DNA from: Streptomyces sp. DG2A-72
GTDB taxonomy: Bacteria; Actinomycetota; Actinomycetes; Streptomycetales; Streptomycetaceae
DNA length: 64,000 bases
NCBI RefSeq assembly: GCF_030499575.1
Contig: NZ_JASTLC010000003.1
Coordinates: 1-64,000 of the forward strand
Direction of reading: 5' to 3'
Of the stretch, positions 35,244-43,348 are shown piece by piece. The stretch's first letter is position 1. The number at the start of each line of letters is the position of its first letter. The translations under genes and the position numbers were made by a program. The notes below the pieces were generated by a model. It had not been told where the DNA came from and searched no databases. It saw only the letters and a program-made list of their open reading frames with translations.

Positions 35244-36127
35244 TGGCGGACGAGCAGCAGAGCCCGGTCACCGTTATCGGGCTCGGCCTCATGGGCCAGG
35301 CGCTGGCTGCCACGTTCCTGGACCACGGTTACCCCACCATCGTGTGGAATCGCACCCCGCACAAGGCCGACGCGCTCGTGGCGCGCGGTGCCGTGCAGGC
35401 CGACACTCCCGCCGCCGCGATCACCGCGAGCCGGCTGATCCTGGTGTGCGTCACGGACTACGACACCGTGGGCGAACTGCTCTCGGGGCTGACCGGTGAC
35501 CTCGCCGGGCGCGTGCTCGTCAACGTCACTTCGGGCACATCCGACCGGGCCAGGGCGACCGCCGAGTGGGCGGCCGAGCACGGCATCCAGTACATCGACG
35601 GGGCGGTCATGGCCACCCCGCCGGTGATCGGCACCCCGCACGCCGCGTTCCTCTACAGCGGTGCCACGCAAGCCTATCGCGACCACGAGTCGGCCCTCAA
35701 GGTGCTCGGCGGCGGCACGGTCCACCTCGGCGAGGACGCCGGCCTTGCGGCCCTGTACGACGTGGCCCTGCTCGGCATCATGTGGGGCACCCTCAACAGC
35801 TTCCTGCAGGGAGCCGCGCTCCTGGAGACGGCCGGAGTGAGCGCGACACAGTTCGAGCCGTTCGCCACCAACTGGATCCAGGCCGTCACCGGCTTTGTCT
35901 CCAGCTACGCGGAGCAGGTCGACGAGGGCCGCTACCCCGCCCACGACGCGACGGTCGACACCCATCTGGCCACGATGAGGTACCTCCTGCACGAGAGCCG
36001 CACCCTCGGCGTGCACAGCGATCTGCCGTACTTCGTGAAGGAGTTGGCGGACCGTGCGGTGGCCGAAGGCCACGCCAAGGACAGCTACGCGAGCCTGATC
36101 GAGATCTTCCGCAAGCCGTCCTCCTGA
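35243..36127 (+). CDS. Imine-reductase-like NAD(P)H oxidoreductase
   Basis: This 294-residue protein has an N-terminal Rossmann motif GLGLMG at residues 13-18 and VWNRTPHKADALVARG, which suggests NADPH. The C-terminal part shows ALYDVALLGIMWGTLNSFLQ, typical of imine reductases rather than hydroxyisobutyrate dehydrogenases. Asp173 in LYDVAL sits where IREDs carry their catalytic Asp or Tyr. It would reduce cyclic imines to amines. The ATG overlaps the SnoaL stop. The next gene encodes an amine oxidase, which could generate or consume such imines. Family identity is good; substrate is inference. Confidence 0.86.
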   Translation: MADEQQSPVTVIGLGLMGQALAATFLDHGYPTIVWNRTPHKADALVARGAVQADTPAAAITASRLILVCVTDYDTVGELLSGLTGDLAGRVLVNVTSGTSDRARATAEWAAEHGIQYIDGAVMATPPVIGTPHAAFLYSGATQAYRDHESALKVLGGGTVHLGEDAGLAALYDVALLGIMWGTLNSFLQGAALLETAGVSATQFEPFATNWIQAVTGFVSSYAEQVDEGRYPAHDATVDTHLATMRYLLHESRTLGVHSDLPYFVKELADRAVAEGHAKDSYASLIEIFRKPSS

Positions 36128-36252
36128 CGCCCTGGCCCTGTGTCGTCGTCCTCCCGTATCCCCGGCGGGAGGACCGCGGGTCTTTCCCCCACGGCGCACC
36201 GAACGCCGCACAGGGCCACCACCACTCACCTACCTCACCCATGGAGAGCAAC

Positions 36253-37704
36253 ATGACCTCAATCGAGCAGCGGGGCACCGGGGCAGGCCACCCGGCGAAG
36301 CGCCGCACCGTGCTGAAGTCGGCAGGCGCGGCAGGCCTGTTGGGAGCTGCCGGCGCGGCCACTGCCGGTGCCGCGAACGCCGCAGCCGGCGGCCACGACA
36401 CCGCACCGGCGGGCGACGGGACCACGTATGACGCGATCGTCGTCGGCGCCGGTTATGCCGGCGTCACGGCCGCACGCGAGCTGGAGGCCAAGGGGCTGCG
36501 GACCGTCGTGCTCGAGGCGCGCGAGCGCATCGGTGGCCGCGTGTGGACCAGGCCCTTCGCCGGCCGGACCATTGACATCGGTGGTACCTGGGTCGACGAG
36601 CAGCAGAAGCTCGTCCTCGGGGAGCTGAAGCGGCACGGTATCGGCCTGCTGGCGGGGGTGGAGCCGGAACGCTCCATTTTCCGCACCCCCCAGGGCTTCA
36701 CGTCCTTCGATCCCAAGGAAGCCTTCACTCGGCAAGGGCAGGTCTTCGACAAGCTCATGACCGGGTCGAAGGAGTACTTCCCGGACCCCGCGGACCCGTT
36801 CGCAGCCGGAGAGAAGATGGTGGCAGCGGACAGACTGTCGCTGCGTGAGCGGATGGACCAGCTGCGTCTGACCCCCGAGGAACAGGACTGGGTCTCCGGC
36901 ATCACCAAGGCCGCCGGCCCCTCGACCCGCGGCGCCCTCACCCAGCTGGCGCACTGGTACGCACTCGGCGGCCACACCTTCGGCGGGTACATGGCCATCA
37001 ACAACCTGCGGGCCGAGGGCGGCATGTCCCGGCTCATCGACGCCCTGTTGAAGGAGTCCGGCGCCGATCTGAAGCTGAATTCACCGGTCGTCGCCGTCGA
37101 CGACACGGGCAGCCAGGTGCACGTCACGGTCGCCGGCGGCAGGCGGTACAAGGGCAAGGTGGCGGTGATCGCACTGCCCACCAACGTGTGGAAATCCGTC
37201 GCCTACAAGTCCGGCATACCCAGCGAGTTCGCCCGGCTCTCGGAGCAGACCATCGCGGTCCCCCGGGCCCGTAACGTGCTGATGCACGTCCGCGGCGGCG
37301 GCAAGCGGTTCACCGCCCTTGGGCCCGAGGGGTATCCGATCGGCTGGGTCGTGCCGCTGGAGGATCTGGACGACGGCTGGCTGATGGTGGGCTACAGCAC
37401 TGACCCCGCTTTCGACCCCGACGACCGCGCCCAGGTCGGGGCCGCGGTGCGCGGCATCGCACCGGGAGCCGAGGTCGTCGAGGTACTCGGCCATGAGTGG
37501 GGAAGCGACCCGTACTCGCGCGGCGGCTGGACACACCGGCAACCCGGCCAGCTGACCGGGCCGTTGCGGGCGGTGCAGGAGCGTCATGGCCGTCTGGCCT
37601 TCGCCACCGCGGACATCGAGCTCAAGTGGACCGGACTGATCGAAGGGGCCATGCACCAAGGGCTCCGCGCCGCCCGCCAGCTCATCCCCCTGGCGAGCCG
37701 CTGA
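36253..37704 (+). CDS. Tat-exported flavin amine oxidase
   Basis: This 483-residue protein begins with a twin-arginine signal: RRTVLK at residues 17-22, then a hydrophobic Ala/Gly segment to about 45. The FAD-binding GAGYAG is at 65-70, followed by VLEARERIGGRVWT. The C-terminal FAD region reads RLAFATADIELKWTGLIEGA. It resembles bacterial monoamine/polyamine oxidases, which convert amines to imines or aldehydes with H2O2. ATG 36253 has GGAG six bases upstream and is preferred to ATG 36241. Export of a cluster amine oxidase is unusual and suggests a last step outside the cell. Confidence 0.88.
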   Translation: MTSIEQRGTGAGHPAKRRTVLKSAGAAGLLGAAGAATAGAANAAAGGHDTAPAGDGTTYDAIVVGAGYAGVTAARELEAKGLRTVVLEARERIGGRVWTRPFAGRTIDIGGTWVDEQQKLVLGELKRHGIGLLAGVEPERSIFRTPQGFTSFDPKEAFTRQGQVFDKLMTGSKEYFPDPADPFAAGEKMVAADRLSLRERMDQLRLTPEEQDWVSGITKAAGPSTRGALTQLAHWYALGGHTFGGYMAINNLRAEGGMSRLIDALLKESGADLKLNSPVVAVDDTGSQVHVTVAGGRRYKGKVAVIALPTNVWKSVAYKSGIPSEFARLSEQTIAVPRARNVLMHVRGGGKRFTALGPEGYPIGWVVPLEDLDDGWLMVGYSTDPAFDPDDRAQVGAAVRGIAPGAEVVEVLGHEWGSDPYSRGGWTHRQPGQLTGPLRAVQERHGRLAFATADIELKWTGLIEGAMHQGLRAARQLIPLASR

Positions 37705-37731
37705 AGCGGGCGCCGTCCCGGAAACAGCAGA

Positions 37732-37758
37732 GGCCGGTCCGGTTCCTCCGGGCCGGCC
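37732..37758 (+). terminator. Hairpin terminator after the amine oxidase
   Basis: The arms GGCCGGTCCGG and CCGGGCCGGCC pair over 11 bp with one G-T pair and a TTCCT loop. It lies 28 bases after the stop. Confidence 0.65.
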
Positions 37759-38075
37759 CGCTGTATTTCGCTGGACGAAACTTCGGCACTGGAGATCGGG
37801 CAGCTTTCCGGAATCTGCTCTTCAATCTTCCGCAATCATCGATTTCGGTGCTGCAGCCGCTCCGCATTCCAATGTGCACGCCGACTGATGAGCTGGCAAT
37901 GAGCGCCTGATGGGACCCGCCAGGTACGGTGAATACGACCACTCCGCACGGTCGTTCGAGGGTTTCGGGAGATTTCCCGTACGTATCCTGCCGGGCGTCG
38001 CGGGATTAGTTCCACGACTGTCTCTTCGGCGTCGCCGATATCCCTCAAACCGATATCCCTCAAGGGGAGAAGTCC
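37759..38075. promoter_or_regulatory. Upstream region of the sugar operon
   Basis: No gene is present. It must hold the promoter for the long glycosyltransferase/sugar operon. Just before the start codon CGATATCCCTCAA is directly repeated (about 38035-38062), the second copy running into the AGGGGAGA ribosome-binding site. Confidence 0.5.
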
Positions 38076-39413
38076 ATGCGTGTCCTAATAACCGTCTACG
38101 CCGCGCCCGCCCATCTGTACCCCATGGTCTCGCTGGCCTGGGCGCTGCAGAACGCCGGCCATGAGGTGCGTGTCGCCTCTCACCCCGACATGGCCCCGGT
38201 CATCACATCCGTGGGGCTGACCGCGGTGCCGCTCGGCGATCCGCAGACCATGCCGAAAGCGCGGGCGGCGGGCCGTACGACGCCGCCGGACGTGGTGACG
38301 AAACTGGACCGGCTCGGTGAGTCGCTGCGGCTCGGTCAGGACGAGGAGTACGCCTGGGACGTCTTCCGCACCTTCATGCTGCCGGTGCTGTGGGACTTCC
38401 ACCCCGCCAATGCCGCACCCGACGTATACCGGCCCGGTGTGGACGAGCTCGTCGGGTTCGCCAGGTCGTGGCGTCCCGACCTGGTGCTGTGGGACCCCTG
38501 CTTCCCCTCGGCCGCGGTGGCGGCCAGGGCCTCGGGAGCAGTGCATGCCCGCATTCTGTGGGGTCTTGACTACTGGGGCTGGGTGCGGGACCGCTTCGCG
38601 GCACGTGGTCCCGCCGGCGGAGAGAACCCCCTCGTGGAGTCGGTACGCCCGGTGGCCCAGCGGCACGGCGTGGAGGTCGACGACGAGCTGCTGTTGGGCC
38701 AGTGGACCCTGGACCCGATGCCCGCCGGTATGCGGCTGGCGTCGGACACGCTGACCGTCCCCGTGCGCTGGATCCCCTTCAGCGGGGCCTGCGCTGTGCC
38801 GGAATGGCTCGACCAGCACTCCCAACGGCCTCGTGTCGCACTGACGTTGGGGATGTCGGTACGGAAGTTCTTCAAGGACGGCGACAGCCGTACGGCGGCG
38901 CTCCTAAAGGCGCTCGGCGGCATGGACGTCGACGTCGTCGCCACGCTCAGCGAAGAGCAGCTGTCCGCTCTCGACCGACTGCCGGACAACGTGCGGGCGG
39001 TCGACTACATACCTCTGAGCCAGCTGCTGCCCAGCTGCGACGCGATCATCCACCACGGCGGTACCGGCACCTTCGCGGCCGCCGCGCACCACGCCGTACC
39101 GCAGTTGATCACGGACGAGGAGAGCGTGTTCAACTCCTGGGACGACGAGGGGAACGAGTCGAGCTTCGTACGCAAGCACATGGACATCCCGCCCACCACG
39201 GCCTTCATCGCCCAGCGGGGCGCGGGCCTGACCCTGAACCACGCCGAGCAGTCCGTCGACGTCATGCGCAAGGAGATTGCGCGGGTGCTCTGCGACCCGT
39301 CCTTCCAGCGCGGCGCGGACCGGCTGCGTGACGACCTGCTGGCCACCCCCTCGCCAGGCGAGCTCGTCCCCGTCCTGGAGCGGATGACCGCCGAGGCCAA
39401 GGCGCGCTCCTGA
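38076..39413 (+). CDS. GT1 glycosyltransferase (macrolide type)
   Basis: This 445-residue GT-B fold enzyme belongs to the erythromycin/desosamine transferase group. The N-terminal acceptor domain starts VLITVYAAPAHLYPMVSLAW. The C-terminal donor domain has RVALTLGMSVRKFF and DYIPLSQLLPSCDAIIHHGG with the TGTF turn that binds the nucleotide sugar. It probably attaches the dTDP-aminosugar made by the downstream genes to the polyketide. Some relatives need a P450-like activator protein; none is adjacent. It heads the sugar operon; start ATG has AGGGGAGA. Confidence 0.9.
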   Translation: MRVLITVYAAPAHLYPMVSLAWALQNAGHEVRVASHPDMAPVITSVGLTAVPLGDPQTMPKARAAGRTTPPDVVTKLDRLGESLRLGQDEEYAWDVFRTFMLPVLWDFHPANAAPDVYRPGVDELVGFARSWRPDLVLWDPCFPSAAVAARASGAVHARILWGLDYWGWVRDRFAARGPAGGENPLVESVRPVAQRHGVEVDDELLLGQWTLDPMPAGMRLASDTLTVPVRWIPFSGACAVPEWLDQHSQRPRVALTLGMSVRKFFKDGDSRTAALLKALGGMDVDVVATLSEEQLSALDRLPDNVRAVDYIPLSQLLPSCDAIIHHGGTGTFAAAAHHAVPQLITDEESVFNSWDDEGNESSFVRKHMDIPPTTAFIAQRGAGLTLNHAEQSVDVMRKEIARVLCDPSFQRGADRLRDDLLATPSPGELVPVLERMTAEAKARS

Positions 39414-39501
39414 CCGGCCCGTAAGGCGCCCGGCCGGGCACACCACGGCCTCTGCGTCCCATAAGCCCCGCGTTCATGCAGTCCGACTCTGGAGGAAGAG
39501 A

Positions 39502-40653
39502 GTGATCAACGTATTCCAGCCCACGCTGGGTGACGAGGAACTCTCCGCGGTCAAGGAGGTGTTCGACTCCAACTGGCTGGGACACGGCCCGAGGACCGAG
39601 AAGTTCGAGGCCGCCTTCGCCGGGCACCTGGGGGTGCCCGCCGAGCACGTCATCTTCATCAACTCGGCCACCGCGGGCCTGTTCCTCGCCGGCGAGCTGC
39701 TCGGTCTCGGCCCCGACGACGACGTGGTGATGCCTTCGGTCAGCTTCGTCGCCGCCGGCAACGCCGTGTCGGCGACCGGCGCCCGGATGGTCTTCTGCGA
39801 TGTCGACCCGCGCACGCTCAACCCGACCGCCGCTCAGGTGGAGAGCGCGCTCACGCCGCGGACCAAGGCCGTGCTGCTGCTGCACTACGGCGGTTACCCG
39901 GGCGATGTCGCCGCGATCGCCGAGCTCTGCCGCGACCGCGGCGTCACTCTCATCGAGGATGCGGCCTGCGCGGTCGCCTCCCGCGCCGACGGCACCGCGT
40001 GCGGCACCTTCGGTGACCTTGCCGTCTGGAGCTTCGACGCGATGAAGGTGCTGGTGACCGGGGACGGCGGAATGTTCTACGCCCGCGATCCCGAAGTCGC
40101 ACGCCGGGCCCGCAGCTTCGCCTACCACGGCCTTGAGCAGTCCAGCGGCTTCTCCGCGGCGAAGGTGTCGCACCGCTGGTGGGAACTGAACCTGGCCAGT
40201 TTCGGCCGTCGTGTCGTCGGCAACGACGTGACCGCCGCGATCGGGCAGGTCCAGCTGCGCAGGCTGCCCGAGTTCGTGGCTCGCCGTAACGCGATCTGCG
40301 CTCTGTACAGCGAACTGCTCGCCGACGCCGAGGGCATCGTGCTGCCGCCGCCGCTGCCCGACGGGCACACCACCTCCGGCTACTTCTACTGGGTGCAGTT
40401 GGACCGGCGGATCCGCGATCAGGTGGCCGCCGACCTCCTCGACCACGGCATCTACACCACGTTCCGCTACCCGCCGCTGCACAAAGTGCCCCTCTACCGG
40501 GGCGGTGGCGTCGAGCTGCCCGGCACGGAGGAGGCATCCGGTACCACGCTGCTGCTGCCGCTGCACCAGGGCCTCGACGACCTGGAGGTCCGCACCGTCG
40601 CCGAAGAAGTGCGCAAGTCCGTCGAGAACCGGCTCAGCCGGCTTGGCGGCTGA
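39502..40653 (+). CDS. dTDP-4-keto-deoxyhexose 4-aminotransferase
   Basis: This 383-residue DegT/DnrJ/EryC1 enzyme has the PLP lysine Lys182 in SFDAMKVLVTGDGG and Asp153 in IEDAACAVAS. The SFDAMK-TGDGG pattern is shared with 4-aminotransferases of the SpnR/VioA type, rather than 3-aminotransferases. It would convert a 4-keto-2,3,6-trideoxyhexose to the 4-amino sugar. GTG 39502 has GGAGGAAG upstream. Amination at C-4 is inferred from motif and from the 3-dehydratase in the same operon. Confidence 0.87.
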   Translation: MINVFQPTLGDEELSAVKEVFDSNWLGHGPRTEKFEAAFAGHLGVPAEHVIFINSATAGLFLAGELLGLGPDDDVVMPSVSFVAAGNAVSATGARMVFCDVDPRTLNPTAAQVESALTPRTKAVLLLHYGGYPGDVAAIAELCRDRGVTLIEDAACAVASRADGTACGTFGDLAVWSFDAMKVLVTGDGGMFYARDPEVARRARSFAYHGLEQSSGFSAAKVSHRWWELNLASFGRRVVGNDVTAAIGQVQLRRLPEFVARRNAICALYSELLADAEGIVLPPPLPDGHTTSGYFYWVQLDRRIRDQVAADLLDHGIYTTFRYPPLHKVPLYRGGGVELPGTEEASGTTLLLPLHQGLDDLEVRTVAEEVRKSVENRLSRLGG

Positions 40654-40680
40654 CACCGCAAGCGGAGAGAGGCAGCGTCC

Positions 40681-41277
40681 GTGCGTATCTCGCAGACCTC
40701 GGTTCCCGGGGCATACCTCGTTACTCCCGACCAACTCACCGACCAGCGGGGGAACTTCTATGAGGCCATGCGCGCCGATGTCTTCGAGCGCGCCCTGGGA
40801 CGCCCCTTCGTGCCCCAGCAGATCAACTACTCCACCTCCCGCCGTCATACGCTGCGCGGCATCCACAGCGTGACCCTGCCCCCTGGCCAGGCGAAATACG
40901 TCACCTGTGTGCGGGGAGCGCTGCGCGACATCGTGGTGGACCTTCGGGTGGGCTCGCCGACGTTCGGGCGGCACGCGGTCCACGAGCTGGACGCCGGCTC
41001 CGGTCGCTCCGTCTTCGTACCGGAGGGCGTGGGCCACGGCTTCCTCACCCTGACCGACGACACCTGCATCTGTTACGTGCTGTCCAGCATGCATGTGCCG
41101 GGCACTCAGATCGACATCGACCCACTCGATCCCGATCTGGCACTTCCCTGGGGATTCGCGACGCCGCCGCTCATGTCCGAGAAGGACGCCGGGGCCAGCA
41201 GTGTCGCCGAGGCCGCGGCCCAGGGGCTCCTCGCCTCCTGGCAGGAGACGCACCCAAGGATCCAACCATCGCTGTGA
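40681..41277 (+). CDS. RmlC-like dTDP-sugar epimerase
   Basis: This 198-residue cupin of the dTDP-4-keto-6-deoxyhexose 3,5-epimerase family has catalytic His62 in LRGIHS, the conserved region FVPEGVGHGFLTLTDD and DPLDPDLALPWG. Where RmlC enzymes have a catalytic Tyr (usually S-Y-P), this protein reads SSMHVPG with His138. The enzyme may be a 5-epimerase with altered chemistry, or inactive. If active it would turn the sugar to the L-series. GTG 40681 has GAGAGAGG upstream. Confidence 0.86.
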   Translation: MRISQTSVPGAYLVTPDQLTDQRGNFYEAMRADVFERALGRPFVPQQINYSTSRRHTLRGIHSVTLPPGQAKYVTCVRGALRDIVVDLRVGSPTFGRHAVHELDAGSGRSVFVPEGVGHGFLTLTDDTCICYVLSSMHVPGTQIDIDPLDPDLALPWGFATPPLMSEKDAGASSVAEAAAQGLLASWQETHPRIQPSL

Positions 41278-41288
41278 GGAGAACCCCC

Positions 41289-42356
41289 ATGAAGGCTCTC
41301 GTGCTGTCGGGCGGAAGCGGCACTCGCCTGCGCCCGTTCAGCTATTCCATGCCCAAACAGCTCATACCGATAGCCAACCGACCGGTCCTGGAACACGTCG
41401 TGGAGAGCATCCGCGCCATGGGCGTCACCGAGATCGGCATCGTCGTCGGCTCCTGGGGAGCGACGATCGCCGATGTGATCGGCGACGGCTCCCGCTTCGG
41501 CGCCCGCATCACCTACATCCCCCAGGATGAGCCCATGGGCCTGGCGCACTGCGTGCAGCTGGCCCGGCCCTTCCTCGGCGACGACGACTTCGTGATGTAC
41601 CTCGGGGACAACATGCTGCCCGACGGGGTGACCCACGTCGCCGAGGAGTTCACGGCGAGCCGCCCCGCAGCCCAGGTCGTCCTGCACAGGGTGTCCGACC
41701 CCCGGGCCTTCGGAGTGGCCGAAGTGGACGAGTCGGGCGCCGTGCAGCGCCTGGTGGAGAAGCCTCAGCACCCAAAGAGCGACCTCGCCCTGATCGGCGT
41801 GTACTTCTTCACGAAGGCCATCCACCAGGCCGTGGACACCATCAAGCCCAGTGCCCGCGGCGAGTTGGAGATCACCGACGCCATCCAGCTGATGCTCGAA
41901 CAAGGCGCGCAGATCAAGGCCAGCCTCTACGAGGGCTACTGGCAGGACACCGGCCGCGCCGAGGACGTCCTGGAGTGCAACGCAAGGCTGCTGGCCGCCC
42001 TCACCAGCCGCATCGACGGTGAAGTGGACGACACCAGCGAACTCTCCGGAACCGTGGTCATCGCTGCGGGCGCCCGGGTCGTGCGATCCAAGCTGGTCGG
42101 CCCGATCATCGTCGGAGCGGACTCGGTCGTGGAGGACAGCCACATCGGCCCGGGCACCTCGATCGGCACCGGCTGCACGCTGCGGGCCACCAGGATCACA
42201 GAGTCGATCGTCCTCGCCGGCGCCAACATCGCGAACGTCCCCGGGCTGCACCGCTCGCTGATCGGCCGCTCCGCCAGCGTCAGCCCCAGCGACCGGGGAA
42301 TCGCCCAGCACCGCATGGTCATCGGCGACAACACGGTAATCGAGGTGGCAGCATGA
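41289..42356 (+). CDS. rmlA: Glucose-1-phosphate thymidylyltransferase (long form)
   Basis: This 355-residue enzyme makes dTDP-glucose, the first step of the sugar pathway. The N-terminal nucleotidyltransferase domain has LSGGSGTRLRPFSYSMPKQL and VMYLGDNML. The C-terminal left-handed beta-helix (about 250-350) marks the long StrD-like form common in antibiotic clusters. The ribosome-binding site overlaps the epimerase stop (TGAGGAGAA). The end overlaps the dehydratase start by ATGA. Confidence 0.93.
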   Translation: MKALVLSGGSGTRLRPFSYSMPKQLIPIANRPVLEHVVESIRAMGVTEIGIVVGSWGATIADVIGDGSRFGARITYIPQDEPMGLAHCVQLARPFLGDDDFVMYLGDNMLPDGVTHVAEEFTASRPAAQVVLHRVSDPRAFGVAEVDESGAVQRLVEKPQHPKSDLALIGVYFFTKAIHQAVDTIKPSARGELEITDAIQLMLEQGAQIKASLYEGYWQDTGRAEDVLECNARLLAALTSRIDGEVDDTSELSGTVVIAAGARVVRSKLVGPIIVGADSVVEDSHIGPGTSIGTGCTLRATRITESIVLAGANIANVPGLHRSLIGRSASVSPSDRGIAQHRMVIGDNTVIEVAA

Positions 42357-43348
42357 GGATCCTCGTCACAGGAGGCGCGGGCTTCATCGGTTCGCACTAC
42401 GTCCGCACACTCCTGTCGGGTGGCTACCCGGAGTACGCGGACGCGCAGGTGACGGTCTACGACGCCCTCACCTACGCGGGCAACCGCGACAACCTGCCCG
42501 CCTACCATGACCGCCTCGAGTTCATCCGGGGCGACATCACCAGCCGGGCCCTGCTGGCCGAGGTGCTGCCGGGCCACGACGTGGTGGTGCACTTCGCGGC
42601 GGAGTCACACGTGGACCGCTCGCTGCAGTCCGCCGACGCATTCATCCGCACGAACGTCGCAGGCACCCAGACCCTGCTCGACTGCTGCCTCGCGGCGGGC
42701 GTCCAGCGGGTCGTGCACATCTCCACCGACGAGGTCTACGGCTCCATCGACGAAGGCTCTTGGACCGAGAACTACCCCCTGCTGCCCAACTCCCCGTACG
42801 CCGCTTCCAAAGCCGCCTCCGACCTGGTGGCCCGGTCCTACTGGCGTACCCACGGAATCGACCTGTCGATCACCCGCTGCTCCAACAACTACGGGCCCTA
42901 CCAACACCCGGAGAAGCTCATTCCGCTGTTCATCACCCAGCTCCTCGAAGGTGAACAGGTCCCCCTGTACGGCGACGGCCGCAACGTACGGGAATGGCTG
43001 CACGTCGACGACCACTGCCGCGCCATCCAACTGGTGCTCACCAAGGGCAGGGCGGGCGAGATCTACAACATCGGCGGCGGCAACGAACTGACCAACCGTC
43101 AAATCACCGACCACCTGCTGCGTTTGTTCGGCGCCGACTCCTCGGCGGTCCGGCACGTCGCCGACCGGAAGGGCCACGATCTGCGGTACGCGCTCAACGA
43201 GTCGAAGATCCGCGACGAGCTCGGCTACGCCCCCCGAGTCCCCTTCGCCCAGGGCCTCGCCGACACCGTCGCCTGGTACCGCGACAACACGGACTGGTGG
43301 AAGTCGACCAAGTACTCCGAGCATGAAGGACAGGTGGCCGTGCGATGA
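42353..43348 (+). CDS. rmlB: dTDP-glucose 4,6-dehydratase
   Basis: This 331-residue extended SDR has TGGAGFIGSHYVR at the NAD-binding start, STDEVYG (Asp/Glu acid-base pair) and YAASK (Tyr/Lys). It forms dTDP-4-keto-6-deoxyglucose. Overlaps of ATGA at both ends show coupled translation with rmlA and the 3-dehydratase. Confidence 0.95.
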   Translation: MRILVTGGAGFIGSHYVRTLLSGGYPEYADAQVTVYDALTYAGNRDNLPAYHDRLEFIRGDITSRALLAEVLPGHDVVVHFAAESHVDRSLQSADAFIRTNVAGTQTLLDCCLAAGVQRVVHISTDEVYGSIDEGSWTENYPLLPNSPYAASKAASDLVARSYWRTHGIDLSITRCSNNYGPYQHPEKLIPLFITQLLEGEQVPLYGDGRNVREWLHVDDHCRAIQLVLTKGRAGEIYNIGGGNELTNRQITDHLLRLFGADSSAVRHVADRKGHDLRYALNESKIRDELGYAPRVPFAQGLADTVAWYRDNTDWWKSTKYSEHEGQVAVR

